Source: Hondaea fermentalgiana
Taxonomy: Eukaryota; Sar; Bigyra; Thraustochytrida; Thraustochytriidae
DNA length: 64,000 bases
NCBI GenBank assembly: GCA_014084085.1
Contig: NPFB01000004.1
Location: forward strand, 101,096-165,095
Direction of reading: 5' to 3'
Under the pieces are notes generated by a model, which was not told the origin of the DNA, made no database searches, and was given only the letters and a program-made list of their open reading frames with translations. This document shows positions 39,801-47,258 of the stretch, in pieces; positions within the stretch are counted from its first letter, which is position 1, and the number at the start of each line of letters is the position of its first letter. The translations under genes were made by a program, and so were the position numbers.

Positions 39801-41607
39801 GGGCCGAGGCGGCCGTGTATGCGACGGTTGTGGTCACCCTCCCATGCGTCATTTTTCGTACTTCAACAAGGTCGTTGTGAACCCTATCAAACGAAATGGA
39901 TACGTCGGCGAAGGCCGCGTTGCCATGAAGCTTTTGCGCGACGACGTGCTAGGCAAGCTCATGTTGCGCAGAACCAAGAAAGAGCGTCAGGCCGACATCA
40001 AACTGCCTCCTTGTTCTGTCGAAGTTCGCAACCTTAAGTTTACCGAGCATGAGCGTGACTTTTACGAGAGCGTCTACAAGAATACACGCTCCAAATTTGA
40101 CACCTACGTTGGCAAGGGCACGGTTCTACACAATTATGCGCACATTTTCGAACTTCTGTCTCGTCTCCGTCGCGCTGCAGACCATCCTTATCTTGTCGTG
40201 CATGGCGCGGGTGACGACCCTTTTGGAACGAGCCAAGCGGCCGGTGACCGTACCAAGCGAACAGATATTTGTGGTATCTGTCACTTTGATATCGAGACGC
40301 TCGAAGAAGTCGCCGTGTCGCAGTGTAAGCACACTTTTCATCGCAACTGCATGGACAATTACATTGCCAAATATCAGGGCGAGAACGACGAAGACGACGA
40401 CGAAGACGACGAAGACGGGTCTGATCCCGTTGCGGAAGACTCTGGCCTTGTTCTCGGTCATGATGGCGTGACCAAGGAGAAGAAGGCGAAGCGGCGTCCC
40501 CCGAAAAAGGGTCGCAAATCGAAGACTTCCAAGTCCAAGTCACCTGCCGCCAAGGTGAAGAGCGAAACGCCGAACTGCCCGCTTTGCTACGTTCCTTTGA
40601 GCATCACGCTGAACCTTAAGGGCGGCACCGAGGGTAATCAGCTTTCAAGTACGGGTATGGCGGGAAGCGCGATGGAAGTCGGAACGAGCGCCGACGAAGA
40701 CCTTTGCGTAGTGTGCATGGATCGTCAGCGTGACGCCCTTCTCTTGCCATGCGGTCACATTTATCTTTGTATGCAGTGCGCACGTGGTCTCGACAACCGC
40801 GTTTGCCCGATGTGCCGAACCTCGATCTCTCGTATCACGCGCGTGGATCCCAACGTTGATGCTCCAATGAAGCAGGCAGTTGTCAAGGAGATCTTGGACA
40901 AGGAGCAGCAAGCAGCGGGCGAGACGACCTCGACACACGGAGTCCCCAAGCGCAAGATGGCGCCACCGTCTGCAGAGAGCGACAAGATCCTCAAGACGGC
41001 GCAAAAGGCGAGCGCCCTCATCGGTCGGCGCAGCATCATGCAGCGCATCAATACTCGCAAGTTTTCGTCAAGCACCAAGGTCGAGGCCGTTGTGAATGAG
41101 GTGAAAAATATGATGCGCGATGAGCGCAAGGACACCGATGAGTTGAACAAGGCCATTGTGTTTTCGCAGTACAATGACATGCTCGATCTCATCCAATGGC
41201 GGCTTTCTTCCGCCGGCATTGTTACGGTCAAGCTCGTTGGCGCGCTGTCTATGGTGGAGAGACGTGCTGTGCTAGAGGCCTTTAAAACGCGTGACGAGGT
41301 CCGCGTCATTCTTCTTAGCTTGAAGGCTGGTGGTGAGGGTCTCAATTTGACCGAAGCCTCGCACGTCTTTCTGTGCGATCCGTGGTGGAATCAAGCCGTG
41401 AGCGATCAGGCAATTATGCGTTGCCATCGCATCGGTCAGAAACGGTCCGTTACCGCGGTTCACTTTGTCATCAAGGATTCCATTGAGGAAAAGATGATGC
41501 AACTACAGGAAAAGAAATCTCTCATCTTCGATGGCGCAGTCGACGGCAACACGGCAGCCATGACCAAGCTGACCGAGGAGGATCTTCGATTTCTCTTCTC
41601 GCGCTAA
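36853..41607 (+). CDS. Rad16-like SNF2 ATPase with PARP-type zinc finger, Tudor-like domain and two RING fingers
   Basis: 1584 residues from ATG at 36853, no intron. Order: PARP-type zinc finger (about 26-76; AEYSKSSRAKCRFCCEKI, then WRHPDCFY); SNF2 N-lobe with Walker A LLCDEMGMGKTIQTL (about 165-180); a C2HC finger CKYCQRRFLPRKLIVHNQYF (about 275-297); a Tudor/agenet-like module ending WRIEHTDGDEEDLEE (about 450-590); two acidic/basic disordered blocks (about 660-850); DEAH box VLDEAHKIKD (about 896); RING 1 CGICHFDIET (about 1139) with an acidic insertion before CPLCYVPL; RING 2 CVVCMDRQRDALLLPCGH (about 1285); helicase C-lobe KAIVFSQYNDMLDL to WWNQAVSDQAIMRCHRIGQ (about 1430-1560). Yeast Rad16 acts with Rad7 in global-genome nucleotide-excision repair and as a ubiquitin ligase. 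The PARP finger, which senses DNA breaks, and the second RING are unusual additions. Nuclear. Confidence 0.92.
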   Translation: MVRLTVDGDEHWVVASDGDQTIRAKAEYSKSSRAKCRFCCEKILKDTLRVGRPVKWADWITSWRHPDCFYVEDGLGPIADSEAFGMDKLKEEDKAAARVALARLKPPVVDESLNPDNPDFVKHTVAAGKADTPTRMTTKLLPFQQEGLRWLLDQEASEVAGGLLCDEMGMGKTIQTLSLIVASKFGERDADAGGDKALHVKPGPTLVIAPSSAMLQWKDEIENVTRENTLSVLVYYGAARGTLTPADLRKHDVILTSYPILEYEYRKCVDRCKVECKYCQRRFLPRKLIVHNQYFCGPNSKRTAKLALRDKKETAAKKQQAMDKAMATLNIINKGANVAEEDTGEANDAAASKKTRSSARKHSLPTMSNIYRDLMKEAKREPTGFYVSKEEARKQAAEAAAKASAPVADGDGPAIKTEVQETNDFDEPNVRERRNLWASDDGAAYFYKCKAKVWASNLGVSFNCLRTQPVVLEAAQRSGLTPNFRVKFLNGAGAAQLSIDGGETWVNWLAGRWITPRKGRLKKDEHQDGWQCSGPKMGALVSRVFDGKSIAAAVVAHAPASDDAGNENPALWRIEHTDGDEEDLEEAELSDAQKLFAQDFVASSAPKQATTSSVLLDAVAAMASETEVPGSSKAPKRASATAAAAQISKESEKTSKATTTNKRAVRKTRSKKKTNGAGDGDDDDDNDSDFEPKSSSDAQDDDDDDDIDDDVNDEEEAGKSTSKSKSKSKANDDDLASKIVDLRPCFRPVEWGPGSKEAKFLALFKSHFKASVKGKQAAAKKRKRSARQQRGRTRSRGEPPSKVAKGTKAAPSATVKKGKYLEESSDESDFESSSDEEDEDAAATAAGVDLDIDIKEAKSRCEGDLFWFAAPGDVVDDDGIDMGSSILHCIGWNRIVLDEAHKIKDRVNSTAKATLALRGAPTRDLQERWPDGGPCYRWCLSGTPLQNRVGDLYSLVRFLRVEPYAFYMCKVSGCECRSLHWAMGRGGRVCDGCGHPPMRHFSYFNKVVVNPIKRNGYVGEGRVAMKLLRDDVLGKLMLRRTKKERQADIKLPPCSVEVRNLKFTEHERDFYESVYKNTRSKFDTYVGKGTVLHNYAHIFELLSRLRRAADHPYLVVHGAGDDPFGTSQAAGDRTKRTDICGICHFDIETLEEVAVSQCKHTFHRNCMDNYIAKYQGENDEDDDEDDEDGSDPVAEDSGLVLGHDGVTKEKKAKRRPPKKGRKSKTSKSKSPAAKVKSETPNCPLCYVPLSITLNLKGGTEGNQLSSTGMAGSAMEVGTSADEDLCVVCMDRQRDALLLPCGHIYLCMQCARGLDNRVCPMCRTSISRITRVDPNVDAPMKQAVVKEILDKEQQAAGETTSTHGVPKRKMAPPSAESDKILKTAQKASALIGRRSIMQRINTRKFSSSTKVEAVVNEVKNMMRDERKDTDELNKAIVFSQYNDMLDLIQWRLSSAGIVTVKLVGALSMVERRAVLEAFKTRDEVRVILLSLKAGGEGLNLTEASHVFLCDPWWNQAVSDQAIMRCHRIGQKRSVTAVHFVIKDSIEEKMMQLQEKKSLIFDGAVDGNTAAMTKLTEEDLRFLFSR

Positions 41608-43497
41608 GTATCCGCTGCACGCTCAAGTATAAATTGGTACTCCTTTTTTCTCTCTCTCTCATGCTCACTTTTTCTACTTTTTTATCCCTGTCTTCTCGTG
41701 GCCCAGAGTCTGATCACGAATTCCTTATTTGGTCAGACGCAGTTGCAGACGCGCCGCATCTAGCCTCGAGCGAGGCCTGGACGAGAACGGTGGTTTGTGA
41801 ATCAGAACCATCTTCGTTTTCTCCTTCGCCGTCGGTCCCGGTCTCGTTCGAGTACTGTTGGCGGTAGTATAGGTCTTCAAGGTCGGAGCTGATGGTGATG
41901 GTCTCGAAGGAGAAGATCGATCCCAGAGCCCGCGCCTGCGCCTGACTGCCTCCCTGGCCGCTGGCGACAGATGCAAGCTCGGCGGTTCCCGCAGCTATAA
42001 CGGTAGATAAAATCATAGAGACCACTTGCTCTCTGGAGAGCGTGGAGTCGTAGTCCCCCTCTGATATTGGGAATTCCACTGACGAACGCGACAGTGTGGC
42101 TGCGAAAGTAGGGCTCGCCGTAGGGGCTACTGTGGGATGTCCATTGAACGGGGCGTCAGCACAACACTTAGAGCGCAAGTGCTGCTCTCTACATTTGCAA
42201 GTGCGGAACCGCCCATCGCAAGTGCAGAATCAGTCTTTCTTGTTGCAAGAGACTGTCAGAGTGAACAGGGTGCCTTTCCAAAGTCCATCTGCAAGTGCAG
42301 ATTTCGCCTTGCGAATGAAGATTCTCTCTGATAATCGCCACTTCAATGGCAGACATGGGAGAACGTGCAGCTCGACTTGCTGCAAATGCAGAATTGTGGC
42401 TCGCAAATGCAAAATCACCTTTTGGGTACACTGTTTTAAAAATTGTGTGGGGTGGCGCATACCTCAGCAGATATATCAGTGTGGGGCAAGCTAACCACAG
42501 CGGAAATAGCAAATCAAGAGTCTGCAGAGAATAGGCCTAGTGTAGTGCATTTATGCTATCACAGCGGTGTCAAAGTGCAGCAGGAGCTGATTGCTTACGG
42601 CGTTCGTATAACACCAACAACAAGAGAATTCGGACTTATCTGCTTTGCGACAACAGCATCAGACTTCGAGCAAAGCATGTGGGGGTCCATTTACCTTTAA
42701 AGCAACAACAGCAAACTAGCAAGCCTTGCAAACGAAGAACTCGCTTTGTCAGTAGCCACACCAATGGCCAAGCGGGAGTGCGGGGAGATCCACTTGATGC
42801 CAACACAAAATTGTACCTCACAAATGCAGAATCAACTGTTGAGCAAAGTGCGGGAGCGCACATACCTCAGCAGCAACAACAGTCCGAGGTATGCTAACCA
42901 CAACAAAAACAGCTATCCGAGAGCCAGAAGCGAATAGTGTGGAGCGCTCACACCACAGCACCATTGGATTTATAAGGAGGGCTGCTTGCTGCAGGCGTCC
43001 GCACTATACAGCAACTGCAATAGAAACAGCACGAAGACCTGCCTGGAAAGCAGGCAAGGGAGCCTGCCTATACCACAGCAGCAACAACAGAATGAACATG
43101 AAAGTGCATTGTGACTTCAAGCGAAGCGTGTGGCATGGGTCGACATACCACAGCAATCACAACAGCTCGAATGCGGCACTCTCAGCAAATGAATAGAGAA
43201 ATAAATGTGCGGGATGAGCCTTCCGATTGTGGCGATGACGCGCCCTTTGAAGCGAAGCGACAAGGCTTTTGTGCAACAGCGGCTGCGGGCGAAACCCGGA
43301 CTTTACGTCAAAATACCTTGCTGGTGCGAAGGCCCCAAAGAGTTCAGGCGTGACCAATGCAATGTTGTAGGTTCAAGCATAGATACTGCTGAGCTTGCTC
43401 TCGTTCTTGCGTTCATTGCGGTAAAAGACAATCATCGAGAAGGCTGCGCTTACTGGTGTGATTCGACCAAGTCCTATGCTCCCTTAAGCGCGCTTGC
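41608..43497. repeat. Gene-poor region with ORF fragment and degenerate interspersed repeats
   Basis: About 41714-42178 on the minus strand is an open frame of about 150 codons without a usable ATG. It includes a VAPTASPT Thr/Pro motif typical of secreted protist proteins and could be the last exon or remnant of a surface protein gene. From about 42190 to 43190, diverged copies of related motifs recur: 'cataccTCAGCAG...caacaacag' near 42458 and 42860, related blocks with 'GCGAAGCGTGTGG/GAGCAAAGCATGTGG' near 42668 and 43120, and 'tgcaagtgcagaat / gcaaatgcagaat' near 42195, 42290, 42375 and 42820. Spacing is irregular (about 90-240 bp). A decayed repeat array fits, but its family is not recognised. 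Confidence 0.4.
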
Positions 43498-43948
43498 TTG
43501 ATACGACCTCGCGCAAACAACGGGGACAAAGTCAGCGCGACGCAGGGTGAGGTCATAGACGGGAACGACAGCGAGCATGCGCAGCTCACGGACGACGAAG
43601 ATGCTTATAGAGACCGCCTCGACAGAACTCAACAAGAGCAGCCGACTAGACGTCAGCTTTTCTCTGCGTCGAGATCTGCACCTGCTTTTTCTGCGAGAGA
43701 CGACTTTCAGCCTCCCCGATCCATTCAAGCAAGCCAGGTTTCCGCCTTAGCTTCCACACCTGAAAGGCCCGCGTCACAAGTGCAAGCCACAGCCTCTCCT
43801 GCCGCCAAATCTGCTCAATCTACTCCCAAGTCTCCTTCTTCTACAAGTCATCCTTCGTCAAGACCGGCTCCGCCGGCTACGAGTGTAACCAATAAGACAA
43901 TTCCATCGGAATTCCATCGGAAAAAACGCACTTCAGGTCGCGGGTGCT
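43498..43948 (+). other. Open frame rich in Ser/Pro/Thr, doubtful gene fragment
   Basis: An open frame of 164 codons (43498-43992) without an ATG start encodes an acidic stretch (TDDEDAYRDRLDRTQQEQ) followed by Ser/Pro/Ala-rich sequence (TASPAAKSAQSTPKSPSS). It overlaps the CHMP1-like gene on the opposite strand at its end. It could be an exon tail of a lost gene; no domain is recognised. Confidence 0.25.
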
Positions 43949-44727
43949 TTAGCCCCGCAGGGTATCGAACCTTGAGTGTTTATTCTTTTTGAAATAAAAT
44001 TTTGCAAGTCTCTCTTCCAATGACGCAGTGGTGGTGGTGGTGGTGGTAGTTTCCCCGGTGTTGGAGTTTGGGTGACAGGAGGGGGAAGCCGTGCTCGTGC
44101 TGCTCGTGCTCGTGCTCCCAGCGCGCTGGAGACTATGATTGCGCCCAGTAGTAACAGTCGCGTGAGTAGAGTAGTTAGGGGCAGGGACTGGGGCGGTGGG
44201 AAACATCGCGCGCGTGTCTTGCACTGCCAGCTGTTTGGCCCAATTCAAGACCTCGTCCTCCCGCGAAGAAGCTCCCTCATCGTGGCTCACAACAGCCGTA
44301 GTGAGTGTGTCGGTAATCATCCCCGAGGCAAGGTGATGTCGTCGTAGGCCTCGTTGAATGCATCCATGCTTTGCATCGTCTCCAAAGGCTTCAGGTGCGC
44401 CGAGACCACATTGACGGTCTCTCGGATCTCATTCGACATTCCGCCCGTTGCCATGGAGATCTGTGTCACGGAGGATACCATTTCTACCTTGCACGCAAGT
44501 TGCAGGGTGCGGTCAGCCATGTCTCCTAAATGAACCGCATGTGCAGCATAGGTTTGAGCAGCGCGTTCGTCGCCTGCAGAGACAGCCCGGGTCACTTTTC
44601 GAAGTGTCGCCTTCTCCTTGACCTTGAACTTCTTCGAATGTTTCCGAAGAGAAATTGAGGCGGCGCGCAGTCGGAAGAGCTGCTCATTACGCCGCCTCGA
44701 GCTGCTGCCGTTGCGCCAAGACAACAT
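43949..44727 (-). pseudogene. CHMP1: CHMP1/Did2-like ESCRT-III subunit with a single frameshift
   Basis: The first frame (44727-44317, ATG start) gives LFRLRAASISLRKHSKKFKV, GDERAAQTYAAHAVHLGDMA, LACKVEMVSSVTQISMA and LKPLETMQSMDAFNEAYDDI, the helix 1-4 pattern of CHMP1. The second frame (44320-43949) continues with MITDTLTTAVV, a Ser/Thr-rich linker and ASLEERLAKFYFKK, which resembles the C-terminal MIM1 motif that binds Vps4. CHMP1 regulates the Vps4 ATPase during endosomal sorting, cytokinesis and membrane repair. The two frames overlap at a G4 run (about 44320), and no GT-AG intron lies there. A sequencing error in the homopolymer or a genuine inactivating indel are both possible; no second copy is visible in this window. 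Confidence 0.65.
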
Positions 44728-44898
44728 TCGGAACGGTTGGTCGCAAAGTCAAAGTTGCAAAATGCACACAAAAACTTGCTTGGCCTGGCCTGGCCTGCTC
44801 TGGCCAAACCTTGCCTCATATCATATATAGTACCCATGGAGCTGGACATAGAGCATCAGAGCCGTACACAAAAAGCAACGTGAAAGTGAACGAACTTG

Positions 44899-45392
44899 AT
44901 GGGTATCTCTCTTTCCAAAAGGAAACTTGAATGGGGGATTCTCGCAAGCCTGCCCCCCAACCCTCACTCTCGCAAGAATTATGATTGCTACTACTATCTC
45001 TTCACATCCTACCCATCAAGCTTTGTCGTTCGAAAGAGTCTCACCACCGACGTCTCGCCAGATCACCGGTACTACACAATCAGAGACTTGGAAACAAATC
45101 ATAAACACGCCTTTGTCTTCTACCCCTTCGTCAGCAGCATCAGGAAGAAGCGGACCTGGCACGACTACTTCAAGCCCGGAACCATTGTCAAACTTCGCGT
45201 GACTACCTTTTCGTCAAAGGTCCTCGCAACAGAATGGAGGCACTTTACATCACCGAAATTCACACCAGCGAGGAGCACGAGGTCGTCGCTGACCTGAAAG
45301 ACTACGAAACGGGTGATATGTCCTACAACTGCACTCCAGACTCTTTCATGCTCGACTACAAGTACCTTACATACCACCCCGTATAAACGAAT
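44899..45392 (+). pseudogene. Unknown gene broken by a frameshift
   Basis: From ATG at 44899 (MGISLSKRKLEWG) an open frame of about 130 codons encodes a protein-like sequence: YYYLFTSYPSSFVVRKSL, DHRYYTIRDLETNHKHAFVF, YFKPGTIVKLRV. Around 45190-45240 the coding signal shifts to another frame (MEALYITEIHTSEEHEVV, DLKDYETGDMSYNC, LDYKYLTYHPV) that ends at 45387-45392. Both halves look coding, so a single indel or small intron separates them. MGISLS fits an N-myristoylation signal. No family is recognised. Confidence 0.35.
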
Positions 45393-45405
45393 GAATCAAT
45401 GCACG

Positions 45406-45462
<57 letters not shown>
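45406..45462. repeat. (CAAT)n microsatellite
   Basis: About 14 tandem copies of CAAT/AATC between the broken ORF and the astacin gene. Confidence 0.95.
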
Positions 45463-45513
45463 ATCAGATCAACACAATGTATTGTTGGTTAGTTTCGTAG
45501 GTAACAGAGATGC

Positions 45514-46767
45514 CTAGTAGAACATTGCGACGAGAATGCCTACCGCAAGCAACACCAAAATTGTCAGACCGGCCTTGCCTTCACTTGTGCTCAGGATACT
45601 GCCCTCACCCTCAGAGGACGAGACATCCGAATTTGCACTTGTCGGTGAACGTGTCACAGCTGGGAAAGGAGTTGGACGCAACGTTGGGGCTGGCGTCCCC
45701 GTGCCATTGCCATTGCCATTGCCGCCGCTGCCACCGCCAAAAAGAATACTGCAGAGCCCGCTTTCTTGATCGCATCGAAGAGGGAGAGCACACCCATCAT
45801 CAGAAACGCATTTTCCTTCCCCCTCGGAAGAACAAGGACAGCTCGCGTCGCAGTTTGAATCGAAAGCCCCCCGAACCGACCCTGAACACCTGTAAAGCAT
45901 GCGTGGCTGCAGCACGTCAGATGCAGACATCTCACTTGCGTCGCCAACTGAAGGGTCAGACGGGCCCGTGCTGGTGATCGTTTCAGAGCCATCCTTTGAA
46001 AATACCGATGAGTGGTAATGCATCACAGAGTGACGGTCGTAAGGTACACCGCGGCTGTCGATTCCATCCGCGATCTCGAAGTTGCTGAGACGGTCCACCT
46101 GAATGTTCTCCCAGTGAATCGTGACGTAGTCATTACGATCAGGTCGGCTCTGTTCGTGGTAGAACCCGAGCGCGTGCATGATTTCGTGCTCGACAGTGAA
46201 CACGCAGCTTGGGGCAAGATTTACGACTTGGGGCATGTAGGCATCCGGCACGCGCCCCACGTAGCTCCAGCACCCACTCTCAAAGTACCCCACGCGGAGA
46301 TACCTGTCTCCAAAACGAGCATTGTCCACGTCTCCGTCAAACACAAAGCGAGCCACACCTCCTAATTTGGCTGACATCGTTTTCTATTAGAAGCTTCGTT
46401 GTTTCTTCATCCTCAGCACTTATGCTGTTGGACCCTTCGTACGAATCATCCTCGCCAAACTTGATCGGAACGAGGAAAGCTCTATAGTCTGCGTCGTAGT
46501 TCTCTCGCCATAGAGAAGCAAGTGGGTCGGCGTCTGTGCGTCTGTCCCGATCGCCCCAAGCTTGCGCTGTCGTCGGTGGGGGTACATAGCTACCTCCTGC
46601 GCCTCCAGCAAGCGCATATCGTCATCGATAACCCGATAGCGGAGTCGCGTAGAGGAAGACGATGGTGACGCAGCCTCTGCGGGGGTAGACCAGCAACATC
46701 CAGCAACAAATAGAGATACTAGGCCTAATTGACTCCATCTGCTGCATCTCCATCTGGATCTGGTCAT
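45514..46767 (-). CDS. Secreted astacin-family metalloprotease, multi-exon, junctions partly uncertain
   Basis: The catalytic exon (46361-45514) carries the astacin zinc site HEIMHALGFYHEQSRPDR, preceded by GCWSYVGR and followed by the Met-turn SVMHYHSS. Downstream are a Cys-rich segment (CDASCPCSSEGEGKCV), a Gly/Asn then Thr/Pro-rich stalk (TPAPTLRPTPFPAV) and a C-terminal hydrophobic tail (TILVLLAVGILVAMFY), so the protein is probably secreted and membrane-held. The first exon, from ATG at 46767, encodes a clear signal peptide (LGLVSLFVAGCCWSTPAEA). Between them a third frame encodes LASLWRENYDADYRAFLVPI and KFGEDDSYEGSNSI. A 58-nt intron at 46419-46362 (GTGCTG...AATTAG, with CTAAT branch-like motif) joins this frame to the catalytic exon. 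The first junction (signal peptide to middle frame) could not be fixed; a 92-nt intron starting GTAGCT is one in-frame solution. Confidence 0.75.
46362..46419 (-). other. Predicted 58-nt intron in astacin gene
   Basis: Donor GTGCTG, branch-like CTAAT 25 nt from acceptor AATTAG. Its removal converts the middle frame into the catalytic frame (split codon A|GA). Confidence 0.5.
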
Positions 46768-47258
46768 TGAGCATGCTCGTGCGAGCCGTGCCGAGCCGTG
46801 CCGAGCCGTGCCGTTGTCGTTGCCGCGCCGTGCCGTGCAAGTAGCGAATGAATGACTTCTCACGTGGCAATGTGAAGCTTACTTATGCGAATTCTACATC
46901 GCAGATGCAAGATGGTCCAACACTGACATGTGAGTGCCCCACAAACCAACACCGACACCGATCCAAAGACTCCAGGGTCACTTGGAGCACGAGTCCGGTT
47001 TTTTGCACCCCCTCGCCAGCGCTTGGAGAACGTAAAATGAAAAAAGACCAGCGTGTGCCGTCCGTGCACACCGCCAGGCCAGACAGACCTGTATGCAATA
47101 TCGTCTGGACGGCGGAGCGACAGCGGAGCAGCGGAGCAGCGGAGCTACAGCCGCACGACCACGTCAGAGCCACTCACCTTCCCCCGCGCGCACCCGCAAA
47201 TGGTACGCGCTCCCTTTCATTTTTCCCCTTCATCGCGCAAATCAAGCCCTCGAGCAGA
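46768..47258. promoter_or_regulatory. Divergent intergenic region, astacin and TIR-TPR promoters
   Basis: 491 bp between outward-reading genes. Contains (GAGCCGTGCC)n short repeats at about 46782-46812 and GGAGCAGC repeats at about 47124-47145. No gene. Confidence 0.5.
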
